Of a DNA stretch of 50,188 nucleotides, positions 31,637-39,554 are shown piece after piece. This DNA is from a virus: the IMG/VR virus record IMGVR_UViG_3300023251_000002, positions 1 through 50,188 of that record, one strand, 5' to 3'. The position numbers were made by a program, and so were the translations under genes. The stretch's first letter is position 1, and each line of letters starts with the position of its first letter. The notes beneath the pieces are model-generated. The model worked only from the letters and a program-made list of their open reading frames with translations, did no database searches and was not told the DNA's origin.

Positions 31637-31963
31637 ATGATTAGAAAAGGTTACATGTTTAAGTTCGAAGATATTATTCTAAACCGAATACACAAGGTCT
31701 ATGTCTACAGAGATGAACAGAGCGATGAGGTAGATAATAGATTAGCTAGTACAGACGAGCTCATAAGCATAGTCCCCATCTCAGTGGAATATGGTACCCC
31801 ATTAGATGAACAGGGCTGTGAAAGTCTTGTGAAAATCATAGAAAAAAATAGAGAGATTCAGCATACCAAATTAATAGTGGAGAAGATGTCTAGGGAACTA
31901 ACCACTGTCAAAAGGGAGTTGAAAACCCTTAAAAAGGGAGAGAGGAAGTATGGACAGACATAG
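31637..31963 (+). CDS. hypothetical accessory protein with C-terminal coiled coil
   Basis: I take the ATG at 31637, which follows AAAAAGGAGAAG; the open frame begins at 31547, but that part lies inside the preceding gene. The product is 108 residues. The N half is beta-like (VYVYRDEQ ... ISIVPISVEYG) and residues ~60-105 form a charged coiled-coil helix (LVKIIEKNREIQHTKLIVEK ... ELKTLKKGERK). It overlaps the next gene by 14 bases. The function is unknown. Confidence 0.6.
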   Translation: MIRKGYMFKFEDIILNRIHKVYVYRDEQSDEVDNRLASTDELISIVPISVEYGTPLDEQGCESLVKIIEKNREIQHTKLIVEKMSRELTTVKRELKTLKKGERKYGQT

Positions 31964-32375
31964 CAAAGGAGTAGTCTGGGGAAAGATGTCCAGTGAAGAG
32001 CATAAAGAGATAATAAAAGCAGGACACGTTCAGAGATATGAGGACGATGATATAGGATGGATGATATTAATAAATGAGTCCTGGAGGGATAAGGAGAGTG
32101 TACCGGTATATCATTGGTCTGAGTACTATTTCCTGGATTATCAGGCATACTGGTCTCACAAACTTAAATTAGTATCTGACAAAGTTAAGTCTAATGCTAT
32201 TATTCCTTTAGGGCTTATGTCAGACAAGGAACGCAAAGAAATAAAGAAAGAATTTAAGAAGGATTTTACGAATGTAGAAATGTATTGGGGTGGTCCTGAA
32301 CAATGGTGGAGACCACATAATGCACAAACCGATGGAATCTTTCTTAATTCATATCAACCATACAGATTAAAATAA
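31950..32375 (+). CDS. hypothetical accessory protein, 141 aa
   Basis: The gene overlaps the previous stop and is preceded by GAGAGGAAG. It is soluble, with mixed charge and rich in aromatic residues, especially Trp and Tyr (WGKMSS, WMILINESW, YHWSEYYFLDYQAYW, YWGGPEQWW). No catalytic motif is recognised. It is in the accessory island and has no tag, so it is probably active in the cell rather than carried in the virion. The function is unknown. Confidence 0.6.
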   Translation: MDRHSKGVVWGKMSSEEHKEIIKAGHVQRYEDDDIGWMILINESWRDKESVPVYHWSEYYFLDYQAYWSHKLKLVSDKVKSNAIIPLGLMSDKERKEIKKEFKKDFTNVEMYWGGPEQWWRPHNAQTDGIFLNSYQPYRLK

Positions 32376-32389
32376 AAAGGAGAGGAAGC

Positions 32390-32689
32390 ATGGGAGTTCA
32401 AATTCCAATGAAGGTCGGTCATTCGATAAGCTTTTGTATCGGAGATATCTGTAAAGAAGAAGTTCTCATTAACGAAGTGAATCACATAGAGGGAAACACC
32501 TCTGTGGTAGATCCACAGGTACGTGAGAACTGGCAGAAAGTTATCGACCAGTACAAGAAGGTGTACTGGAAAGACTTTCCAGAGAAGGCGGAAGAAGTAT
32601 TTAACCGTCTTTTCCAGGAAGGAAGAATATTACAACGTTTTCCGGGTAAAGAACATCTTTCCGGAGAGGATTGGAAGAAGTGGGATTAA
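32390..32689 (+). CDS. hypothetical accessory protein, 99 aa
   Basis: AAAGGAGAGG precedes the ATG. The small soluble protein contains two Cys (FCIGDICKEE) in its N half and a helical C half (ENWQKVIDQYKKVYWKDFPEKAEEVFNRLFQEG). The stop codon lies in the terminator stem, so transcription ends with this gene. No family is recognised. Confidence 0.6.
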   Translation: MGVQIPMKVGHSISFCIGDICKEEVLINEVNHIEGNTSVVDPQVRENWQKVIDQYKKVYWKDFPEKAEEVFNRLFQEGRILQRFPGKEHLSGEDWKKWD

Positions 32690-32701
32690 TCCCACTTTTT
32701 T
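32678..32701 (+). terminator. intrinsic terminator overlapping the 32390 gene stop
   Basis: AAGTGGG (32678-32684) pairs with CCCACTT (32691-32697), loop ATTAAT, then T residues to 32701. The stem contains the last codons and the TAA of the gene. Confidence 0.85.
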
Positions 32702-32742
32702 AGCTATAACACAATTCAGATGTAAATATATAGAATAACAAC

Positions 32743-32770
32743 TTGAATAATAAACCTTCCATACTATATT
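32743..32770 (+). promoter_or_regulatory. sigma70-like promoter ahead of the 32777 gene
   Basis: TTGAAT, a 16-base spacer, then TATATT. The next ATG is only six bases after the -10 box, so the transcript would begin at or very close to the start codon. Confidence 0.55.
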
Positions 32771-32776
32771 AAATAT

Positions 32777-33049
32777 ATGTACTTATCTAACGCATTACTC
32801 GGTTATTATCATTCTTTAAGACATAAGGATGAATATAACGGACGACCTATTCAGGAGGTAAAAGACGAACTCCTGGGAATAGTGAAGAAAGATTATCCGG
32901 AAATAACACACGAGATATTAAAAGAAGTTCTATATGCTAATGTCTGGTGTGGAGATTACTGCTGCTGGGATGGAACCTTTACGGATGGTAAAGGCGAAGT
33001 AGGAGTAGTGATAGATGCTCTGGGTAAAGAATTTAATATGGCGCAGTAG
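32777..33049 (+). CDS. hypothetical accessory protein, probably leaderless
   Basis: This 90-residue protein starts at ATG 32777 directly after a TATATT -10 box, with no room for a ribosome binding site, so translation is expected from a leaderless transcript. No other ATG in the frame gives a sensible protein. Features are LLGYYHSLRHKDEYNG, and a Trp/Cys-rich segment NVWCGDYCCWDG. It ends at 33049, inside the first ten bases of the tRNA gene. The function is unknown. Confidence 0.5.
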   Translation: MYLSNALLGYYHSLRHKDEYNGRPIQEVKDELLGIVKKDYPEITHEILKEVLYANVWCGDYCCWDGTFTDGKGEVGVVIDALGKEFNMAQ

Positions 33050-33116
33050 ACGAATTGGTAGAGTCACCAGGTTTTCATCCTGGAGTTTGCGGGTTCAAGT
33101 CCCGTCTGCGCTTCCA
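33040..33116 (+). tRNA. tRNA-Glu (anticodon UUC), CCA encoded
   Basis: The 77 bases fold as a full cloverleaf. GGCGCAG pairs with CTGCGCT (one G-T pair), the D arm is GAC...GTC, the anticodon stem CCAGG/CCTGG encloses TTTTCAT (anticodon TTC), and the T arm is GCGGG-TTCAAGT-CCCGT, followed by T and CCA. It overlaps the end of the 32777 gene by ten bases. It would read GAA and GAG, and GAA is a common Glu codon in this phage. Confidence 0.93.
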
Positions 33117-33150
33117 ATTTTTAATTCGCAATATATTACAGGAGGTTTAT

Positions 33151-33552
33151 ATGAACGTTACAACAGAGGAATCTTTTAAGAAGTTTATCGGTTATTGTGA
33201 ACACTGGGTGAATTATTTTAGTCTATCGGACATAGAATTTTTTTATTTTCACGAAGTGATGTCCGGTGAAGAGGCTGATGATATGGCTACATGTGTTTAT
33301 GGATATTTAGATGCTGTGGCTAATGTTACTCTTAATAAAAACTGGGGGAACTCTAAGGTCACAGATGCTATGCTTAAGAACGCGGCTTTTGAGGAGATAG
33401 CACATGCTTTACTAGGCCCTATAGATGTACTTGCCAGAGATCGTACTTTTAATGAATCTATGCTGGAGTCCGAGATACATCGTGTTATACGCAGACTGTA
33501 TAAGATCATACTCAAAGATAGAGCCCTCAAGAAGACTGCAACTTCTTCTTAG
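33151..33552 (+). CDS. metallopeptidase-like protein with altered HExxH motif
   Basis: The start at 33151 has GGAGG 5 bases upstream; the open frame extends back to 33055 but runs through the tRNA. The 133-residue protein resembles small phage HExxH-type proteins: a Trp-rich start (WVNYFSLSDIEFFYF), a beta strand ANVTLNKNWGN, then AAFEEIAHALLGPIDVLAR and a C-terminal Glu-rich helix (MLESEIHRVIRRLYKI). The family motif would be H-E-x-x-H, but here it reads E-E-I-A-H, so the first metal ligand is replaced. The protein may be inactive, bind differently or have a non-catalytic role. The family assignment is from memory of the pattern. Confidence 0.5.
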   Translation: MNVTTEESFKKFIGYCEHWVNYFSLSDIEFFYFHEVMSGEEADDMATCVYGYLDAVANVTLNKNWGNSKVTDAMLKNAAFEEIAHALLGPIDVLARDRTFNESMLESEIHRVIRRLYKIILKDRALKKTATSS

Positions 33553-33559
33553 ACAATAG

Positions 33560-33588
33560 TTGTAAACACTTGATAAAATAGCTATATT
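33560..33588 (+). promoter_or_regulatory. sigma70-like promoter for the 33628 tail genes
   Basis: TTGTAA, a 17-base spacer, then TATATT, 39 bases ahead of the ATG at 33628, which has an AGGAG site. It would restart structural-gene transcription after the accessory island. Confidence 0.5.
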
Positions 33589-33627
33589 AATTAGATAAAC
33601 CAAATTTAAATCAGGAGCAGGAAAAAC

Positions 33628-34434
33628 ATGATTGTGCAGACGAAAATTATTAATCCAACGGATAGTAAACAGCATTACAGCTGGGTTCCTAAGTACGGGC
33701 TGTATATCGCGGCTAAAGACGAAGTCATTATCGACGGAGATATTTACACCTTATCAGCCAGTGTTGTTAAGGATAGGAAATGTATCGACGAAGATATCAG
33801 GACGAAGAGGGTCGAGATTATTATGCTCACAGACCTCCAGGTCGAGAGCATCGAGGAGGCTGTCAAACCAGCCCCAAAAGTAGTGAAACCTAAACCAGCC
33901 CCGAAACCCCCTGTACCTATGTCGAGGAATATCAAAGAAGACGAAGAGCTTCCTCCCGACGAAGAGCCTACCAGAGTTACGGCACCTAAGGGTACTTTCT
34001 CAGAGATTCAGAACGAAGAACTTCCTCGTATACCTGCAGAGCCTATTAGAGATGCGGATCTATCTATCGCTCCGACTCCTATGCCGAAAGAAAAAAAATC
34101 TGATAGAAGTATTGTCGACGAAGTATTCGACATTGCTAATATCCAAAGCGACGATATTCCGAAAGACATACCCATCGAAGTAGAAGTATACAAAGAACCT
34201 GACTTTATCGACCGGGACGAGGAAATCAATATCCTCGGAAAAGGGCTGGTAGACGGAAGTATCGAAGACAACAAGTCACAAGCTCTCGATCCTTTTACAG
34301 GGGAAGTTTTAAAGAACGATCTTCCTAAAGCGGAGAGTGTCAGCGACTTTTTATGGGGCGGAGACGACGAAGATGTTGTCGACGAAAGTACATCCTCAAG
34401 TACCGAAGAAGAATCTTCTCCGTGTGCCGAATAA
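33628..34434 (+). CDS. putative structural protein with Pro/Lys and acidic linker, 268 aa
   Basis: AGGAG precedes the ATG. Residues 1-75 form a compact beta-like domain (KQHYSWVPKYGLYIAAKDEVIIDG) rich in Lys and hydrophobics. The rest is low-complexity: a Pro/Lys stretch (KPAPKVVKPKPAPKPPVP), acidic segments, and an end in STSSSTEEESSPCAE, the first of the Ser-rich tails in this region. Its position at the head of the tail/fibre genes suggests a virion surface or connector protein. No family is recognised. Confidence 0.55.
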   Translation: MIVQTKIINPTDSKQHYSWVPKYGLYIAAKDEVIIDGDIYTLSASVVKDRKCIDEDIRTKRVEIIMLTDLQVESIEEAVKPAPKVVKPKPAPKPPVPMSRNIKEDEELPPDEEPTRVTAPKGTFSEIQNEELPRIPAEPIRDADLSIAPTPMPKEKKSDRSIVDEVFDIANIQSDDIPKDIPIEVEVYKEPDFIDRDEEINILGKGLVDGSIEDNKSQALDPFTGEVLKNDLPKAESVSDFLWGGDDEDVVDESTSSSTEEESSPCAE

Positions 34435-34465
34435 AATATAACCAGTATTATAAGGAATATAGAAA

Positions 34466-34762
34466 ATGGCTTTAACTTTAGAAAGACATACAGGCGGGAC
34501 TCCTTCACACGCGGCTGTCACTATTGTCAGTACGGAGATAGTTGCTAATAATCTCAACAGGGGTTATTGCCTTATTCAGAACGACAGTGCTGTTACAATG
34601 TATATTGCTCTGAATGCTCCGGCTGTTCTTAACAGCGGGATACGTCTGAACGCGGGCGGAGGCTCTTACGAGATAAACTATACGAATCTCTTTACAGGGC
34701 CTATATATGCTATTCACGGCGGAGCGGGTAATGCTAACGCCTGTATACAGGAAGGCCGTTAA
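34466..34762 (+). CDS. small virion surface-type protein, 98 aa
   Basis: AAGGA lies upstream of the ATG. The short beta-rich protein (RGYCLIQNDSAVTMYIALNA, then IRLNAGGGSYEINYTNLFTG) resembles the small phage proteins that carry a fibre or decoration-type beta-sandwich, but the match is by character only. It lies between two other tail-region genes with short gaps. There is one Cys in each half and no signal peptide. Confidence 0.5.
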   Translation: MALTLERHTGGTPSHAAVTIVSTEIVANNLNRGYCLIQNDSAVTMYIALNAPAVLNSGIRLNAGGGSYEINYTNLFTGPIYAIHGGAGNANACIQEGR

Positions 34763-34781
34763 TCTTCTACGGAGTTACTAA

Positions 34782-35504
34782 ATGCCTATTCTCAATCCGA
34801 ATGTGGATATTTATCAGGGAGGACGGGGCTGGGGAATCTACAATTTTGTAGAGTTTATCCCACCCCCTGCGACTCAGTCTTCAAGTTCTTCCAGCAGTAC
34901 GGAAGTTCTGACGACTTCTTCCAGTAACTCCAGTAGCTCAAGCTCAAGTAATTCCAGCAGCTCAAACACAAGCAGTTCCAGCAATTCAAGCTCCAGCAGC
35001 TCCAGTTCCAGCAGTTCCAGCAGCTCCAGCAGTACAGAAGCCATGACGACAAGCTCCAGCAGCTCCAGCAGTACAGAAGTAATGACGACAAGTTCTTCAA
35101 GCAGTACAGTAAACAAGTCATCAAGTTCAAGCTCTTCAAGCAGTACGGAAGAGTTAACCACCAGTTCAAGTTCAAACAGTTCAAGCAGTACGGAAGTATT
35201 AACTACAAGTTCTTCAAGTAATTCCAGTAGTTCCAGCAGTACAGAAGTATTAACCACCAGTTCGAGTTCAAGCAGTAGTTCTAACTCGTCAAGCAGTTCT
35301 TCAAGCAGTCAGAGTTCTTCAAGCAGTACAGAAGCAAGGACTACCAGTTCCAGCGACTCAAGCAGCTCCAGCGAATTCGATGCTGTTTTAGGTTTGAATG
35401 CCGGAGGATCTTTACTGATTAATGCCGGAGGTTTTCTTAAACTCAACAACGAGGATACACTAAGTACTTCCTCGGAAGATATAACCAGTTCGAGTACATC
35501 TTAA
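34782..35504 (+). CDS. poly-serine virion protein, 240 aa
   Basis: The short N-terminal domain (MPILNPNVDIYQGGRGWGIY...) is followed by about 165 residues almost entirely of Ser with Asn, Thr and periodic STEVLTTSS or STEVMTTSS units. The C terminus (GLNAGGSLLINAGGFLKLNN) is a small Gly-rich segment, ending in EDITSSSTS. Ser codons are varied (AGT, AGC, TCA, TCT, TCC), so the composition is maintained at protein level. Very long Ser/Thr runs are typical O-glycosylation targets in other systems; a glycosyltransferase gene lies at the window end. It may be a short fibre or spacer. Confidence 0.65.
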   Translation: MPILNPNVDIYQGGRGWGIYNFVEFIPPPATQSSSSSSSTEVLTTSSSNSSSSSSSNSSSSNTSSSSNSSSSSSSSSSSSSSSSTEAMTTSSSSSSSTEVMTTSSSSSTVNKSSSSSSSSSTEELTTSSSSNSSSSTEVLTTSSSSNSSSSSSTEVLTTSSSSSSSSNSSSSSSSSQSSSSSTEARTTSSSDSSSSSEFDAVLGLNAGGSLLINAGGFLKLNNEDTLSTSSEDITSSSTS

Positions 35505-35519
35505 TAAAAGGATATAGAA

Positions 35520-37697
35520 ATGAGTAATACATTAGTAAAAGATATGGATTCCGAATCAACCCTCGGAAATACAGATCTGGTATATGTCTCCACAGACGAA
35601 GGGGGAGGTACCTTTCTGGATGCAAAAATGTCAGCAACCGACCTCAGGGCTAACGTTTCCCCACAACTCGGGAATGTTGTCTGGGTAACTACAGCGGGTA
35701 GCGATTCTACAGGAGACGGCACTTCGGAAAAATCATATGCGAGTATTAAATATGCATTAAGCCAGATCACGGATAACGATACAACTCATAGATATACTAT
35801 TTTAGTTGGTCCCGGAGTATTTACCGAGGACAATCCTATTACATGTAAAAGTTATGTCGATATACGTGGAATAGGTGGGGCATATACTGTTAAAGTTGTT
35901 GCTCAGAATGTTAATAGTAATATTTTGAATCTGGCAGTATTAGCAAGTGTTGATGATATTACCTTCTCCGGTTGTACCGGTGCAACTGCTTTATATATGG
36001 CTGGAGCAGTAGGAGCGGCTAATATAAATAGATGTACAATTCAGGATTGCCAGACAGGTGTTGGATTAAATAGTATAACAGGTGGTATTACTTCACACGA
36101 TCTTACATTTTTCACTACTCCGGTAGTTGGCTCTATTACAACAGGAGTGCATGTTCAGGCAGGAACTATTTCATTGTTCAATACGGAAGGTGTGAACACT
36201 CCGTCAATAACAACAGTTTTTAAGATAGAGGGTGCTAATTCCAGTGGTAATATCGACGGAGCATATTTAATAGCTACAGGTACAAACGGGCTGTATTGTG
36301 ATAATGGATGTACATTCGGTTGCTCAAGTATGACAATCAGTGGCTTTACAAATTCAATAAGAATTGGAAGTACCGGAGCTACAGACCTTACAATATATAA
36401 TTCAAAAACAGCTAACTCCGGAACGTACGATTTACTGATTGAATCCGCTACAGCTATTTTTGATGGGTGTTCTATTGAAGTGACTAGAGATAAAACATCT
36501 ATAGCTAGTGGTGCAGATGTTCATACATTTGGACACGATCATTCACTGGATGCACTTAGTGTTTTACAGGATTTAAAAGTAGGACAGGACGGCATTGGAA
36601 ACAAAAGTGCCTTTGGTGAAGGTGGTTCTTATAATTTTAATACAAAGGTTATTACATATAACCCTACAGGGGCTGTATACGCTGATGAAACAGACAGTGC
36701 CAACATAAACTTCCCGAGTACTCTTCAGAATGCAGCTATTTATTTCGGAGATATAGATTCCTTTCAGTTTCACGGGCTGGGATATATAATGGGTAATACG
36801 GATCTTCTGGGGGGGACACTTGTCTGGGAGTATTATGACGGGGGTCCTAACGATTGGTTGGAATTTGACATAATGCATACTATAAGTGATTATAGTGATA
36901 GAGTAGACCAGTTCACAGGTATAGATGGTACTAAATATACTTTTAGATTGGATTGTTCTTTAACTGCAGGTGTTACAGAAAGTGATGCCTCGGCTACAGG
37001 ATGGGTACCAAATATTATAGATGGAGATTCAGGCTATTGGGTAAGATGTCGTGTAGCTACAGCTATTACGACTTCTATGAATTTTTCAACTGTTCGGTTT
37101 AAAGGTAACTATACAGAGATAAGAGATAACGGAACTATCTCTCATCACGGAGATGCCCGTACTTCTAAGGATAATCAAATATTACTTTTTGAGGTGGAAG
37201 GTACAGCTGCAGATACTAAAAATCTTAATATCTCAACTAATATATTACTCGTAAAGATAAAAAAGAGTTTGTTTAAAAATGGTGATCTGGATAAAATATA
37301 TTTCCGTACAGCAATATTAGACGGCATGGATGTAAGTTGCGGTCTTGATTGGACTGCGAAGGTGTTTACAGATGTAGCACCTTCCGGAGCTGATCAGACA
37401 GCGAAACTACATCTAACATATGCTAAAATAAAAAATGGTGATGCATATGTTAATACTAACCCTGATTCTACCCAATTAATAACTGTTACAATACCCGACG
37501 GAAATACGTCTAATGAAATACAGACAGTAGTTGCTACAGACAGGTTGGATATCTCCGATCTAGAAGCGGGGGATGAAGTATGGGGCATGGTGTATAGAGA
37601 AGCTAATGAAGCAGGGGATGATCTGGCCGGAGATTTATCTATATCTAATGAATGGATTACTTATTCAAAATGGCAAACAGGATCAACCTACGCATAA
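35520..37697 (+). CDS. tail spike with right-handed beta-helix fold (probable)
   Basis: This 725-residue protein has a short N-terminal anchor, then DSTGDGTSEKSYASIKYALS (about residues 65-82) and LVGPGVFTEDNPITCKSYVD followed by IRGIGG, the typical entry of pectin-lyase-like parallel beta-helix proteins. Repeated short strands continue to about residue 320. The C-terminal ~370 residues contain further beta-rich domains (for example TYDLLIESATAIFDG; TKYTFRLDCS). Such spikes bind and often cleave surface polysaccharide; no catalytic residues can be identified here. AAAAGGA precedes the ATG. Confidence 0.7.
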   Translation: MSNTLVKDMDSESTLGNTDLVYVSTDEGGGTFLDAKMSATDLRANVSPQLGNVVWVTTAGSDSTGDGTSEKSYASIKYALSQITDNDTTHRYTILVGPGVFTEDNPITCKSYVDIRGIGGAYTVKVVAQNVNSNILNLAVLASVDDITFSGCTGATALYMAGAVGAANINRCTIQDCQTGVGLNSITGGITSHDLTFFTTPVVGSITTGVHVQAGTISLFNTEGVNTPSITTVFKIEGANSSGNIDGAYLIATGTNGLYCDNGCTFGCSSMTISGFTNSIRIGSTGATDLTIYNSKTANSGTYDLLIESATAIFDGCSIEVTRDKTSIASGADVHTFGHDHSLDALSVLQDLKVGQDGIGNKSAFGEGGSYNFNTKVITYNPTGAVYADETDSANINFPSTLQNAAIYFGDIDSFQFHGLGYIMGNTDLLGGTLVWEYYDGGPNDWLEFDIMHTISDYSDRVDQFTGIDGTKYTFRLDCSLTAGVTESDASATGWVPNIIDGDSGYWVRCRVATAITTSMNFSTVRFKGNYTEIRDNGTISHHGDARTSKDNQILLFEVEGTAADTKNLNISTNILLVKIKKSLFKNGDLDKIYFRTAILDGMDVSCGLDWTAKVFTDVAPSGADQTAKLHLTYAKIKNGDAYVNTNPDSTQLITVTIPDGNTSNEIQTVVATDRLDISDLEAGDEVWGMVYREANEAGDDLAGDLSISNEWITYSKWQTGSTYA

Positions 37698-37718
37698 TAC
37701 CCGGAGAAAGGGAATACA

Positions 37719-38444
37719 ATGAATCCAGCCCATACCTTACCAGAAATGTATCAGAAATTCGGCTTATCAGGTGTAGTTATTCTGATAGGTATATCTCTTA
37801 TACTCTTCATGGGATACGAAGTAAGTAAATATTTAATAATCCGGCTTATCGAGAGATACTGGCCCGGACTTAGACCTCGTAAGAATCCCTTGAAAGCGAT
37901 ATTCTTCGATAAGATGAGTGTGCTTCTGTATTACAAGATTCCCCGGTTTTCAGTTAACTGCCCCCTACGAAGAAAGATATTCACGAAGATGCTTCGGATA
38001 TGTTTCGAGGTATGGCGGTCTGAGGCTCAGGAAAAGGCTGTTGTACAGGAAGTGGATAAGCTGGATTCAGAAAAGTATCTTAACTTCTGGAAAAACTTTG
38101 TATTCAACACCACAGCTAAGTGGGAAGACGAGGCTGTAAAGCAGGGAATACCTGAAATAGCTGTTTTTAAATACAGGGATATTCATCAGAAAAATCTTAT
38201 AATTATAGAAAATGTAGTCGAACAGATATGTAGTTCAGTAGATGTTTATCGATCAAATGCAGAAAGAACGATTGCTATTCTTGATTTCATGGCTATATTA
38301 TTAGACATGGCACTGATGGACGCTGAAAAGACAGTGATGCAGCTTAACGGTGAACTCAGTGAAATAGAATTCGAAGGAGTCAAGTGTGAAGATTGTGATA
38401 ACGGCAATTGTGAACACAGGGCTGAAGTAGACTCTAATAAATAG
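37719..38444 (+). CDS. membrane protein, 241 aa
   Basis: A single strong transmembrane segment lies at about residues 17-37 (GVVILIGISLILFMGYEVSKY), followed by basic residues, so the rest is probably cytoplasmic. The C-terminal part is helical and acidic and ends in a Cys cluster (CEDCDNGNCEHR). The position next to tail genes could suit a lysis, exclusion or tail-linked function, but nothing decisive is visible. GGAGAAAGG precedes the ATG. Confidence 0.6.
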   Translation: MNPAHTLPEMYQKFGLSGVVILIGISLILFMGYEVSKYLIIRLIERYWPGLRPRKNPLKAIFFDKMSVLLYYKIPRFSVNCPLRRKIFTKMLRICFEVWRSEAQEKAVVQEVDKLDSEKYLNFWKNFVFNTTAKWEDEAVKQGIPEIAVFKYRDIHQKNLIIIENVVEQICSSVDVYRSNAERTIAILDFMAILLDMALMDAEKTVMQLNGELSEIEFEGVKCEDCDNGNCEHRAEVDSNK

Positions 38445-38454
38445 GAGAAGCAGA

Positions 38455-39231
38455 ATGAAGACAGTTGTACTACTCGGTGATTTACACGCGGCACATCTTG
38501 CGGGATTAACTCCCCCGGGATGGATGGTACGGGCTGAAAGATTCCCTCAAGTCAATCAGATGCAAAATGAGATGTGGAAGTACTATAAAGGGTGGGTGAA
38601 GAAATATAAGAAGCCTGATCTCCTTATATGTAATGGAGACGCATGCGACGGAAAAGGAAATAAAAGTGGAGGTAACGAATTAATAACATCAGATTTACAC
38701 GAGCAGGCCGATATAGCTGTCTCTGCCCTCGAGATGTGGGACGCGGAAAAGATCGTCATGACTACAGGAACCCGGTACCACACAGCGACAGGGTCCGGCG
38801 AGGATGTGGAACAGATAATCGCAGACAAACTCGGAGCACAGATATTCGATCATGCGTTTGTTAGGATGGAAGGGCTGTTACTGGACATCAAACATTTTAT
38901 AGGAAGTTCCAGTATCCCATGGGGAAGACATTCAGCAGTAGCTAGAGACCGTGTCCAGAATCTACTTTGGCAGGAACAGGACGGTCAGCCCAAGTCGGAT
39001 ATCTTCGTCAGATCACATTGTCACTACCATCAATACGCAGGCGGCCCGGGTTGGTTGTCAATGACTCTCCCAGCCCTACAGGCCCCCGCTACGCGCTTTG
39101 GGGCAATGATATGCTCAGGAACCGTAGACTTCGGTATTGTTGTAATGACACTGGATAATGGGAAGATTCTGGAATGGCATCCGGAGATTATAAGACTTAA
39201 AAGTTGTTTCCCGGAAGTCGTAACAGTTTAA
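38455..39231 (+). CDS. calcineurin-like metallophosphoesterase
   Basis: This 258-residue protein carries the metal-binding motifs in order: VLLGDLHAAH (G-D-x-H, residues 7-16), CNGDACDG (N-G-D, about 60), TGTRYH (the G-N-H/E-like motif with a variant), and RSHCHYH (H-x-H, about 186-190). It would hydrolyse a phosphodiester or phosphomonoester; the substrate is unknown. No signal peptide is seen, so it acts in the cytoplasm unless it is a virion part. AGGAG precedes the ATG. It sits between a membrane protein and a small regulator in the tail region, an unusual neighbour. Confidence 0.82.
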   Translation: MKTVVLLGDLHAAHLAGLTPPGWMVRAERFPQVNQMQNEMWKYYKGWVKKYKKPDLLICNGDACDGKGNKSGGNELITSDLHEQADIAVSALEMWDAEKIVMTTGTRYHTATGSGEDVEQIIADKLGAQIFDHAFVRMEGLLLDIKHFIGSSSIPWGRHSAVARDRVQNLLWQEQDGQPKSDIFVRSHCHYHQYAGGPGWLSMTLPALQAPATRFGAMICSGTVDFGIVVMTLDNGKILEWHPEIIRLKSCFPEVVTV

Positions 39232-39255
39232 AAAAGCATATAATCAGACTATATT
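39227..39255 (+). promoter_or_regulatory. weak sigma70-like promoter ahead of 39273
   Basis: TTTAAA, a 17-base spacer, then TATATT, followed by AGGAG and the ATG at 39273. The -35 match is poor; the -10 and its TAAATA extension match the 32743 element. Confidence 0.35.
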
Positions 39256-39272
39256 AAATACAGGAGCGAAAC

Positions 39273-39554
39273 ATGAATGTCTCTGGAGGAACGTTGGATA
39301 AAAAAGTAACAACGCTGAGAATGAGTGAAGATCTCTGGAAAGAGTTCGATCAGATAGCAAAGGAAAACCCTACCGAGTCGACAGTCGTCTGGGATCCGGA
39401 AGCGGAAAAGATACTTACTAAGTATTATCCGATAACATCCACAAGGGTGGTATCGGAAATGCTGGCTAAGGTGTTTCCGGAACAGGAGTGGACAGAGTCT
39501 AAGGTCAGGGCTAAAGCCAGAAGAATGTTTCTGGAAAAGGAAGGTAAGGCATGA
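39273..39554 (+). CDS. small DNA-binding-type protein, 93 aa
   Basis: The N half has a ribbon-helix-helix-like pattern (KKVTTLRMSEDLWKEFDQIA). The C half (EAEKILTKYYPITSTRVVSE followed by VFPEQEWTESKVRAKARRM) recalls a Myb/SANT-like helix-turn-helix in which 'ts.. v..kA.r' forms the recognition helix. A DNA-binding regulator is therefore likely. It has its own possible promoter and overlaps the next gene by four bases. Basic residues cluster in the last helix. The target is unknown. Confidence 0.6.
   Translation: MNVSGGTLDKKVTTLRMSEDLWKEFDQIAKENPTESTVVWDPEAEKILTKYYPITSTRVVSEMLAKVFPEQEWTESKVRAKARRMFLEKEGKA

Noticed and set aside
33055-33150. N-terminal extension of the 33151 protein starting at 33055
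   Set aside because: It would translate through the tRNA-Glu sequence; the ATG at 33151 has a GGAGG site.
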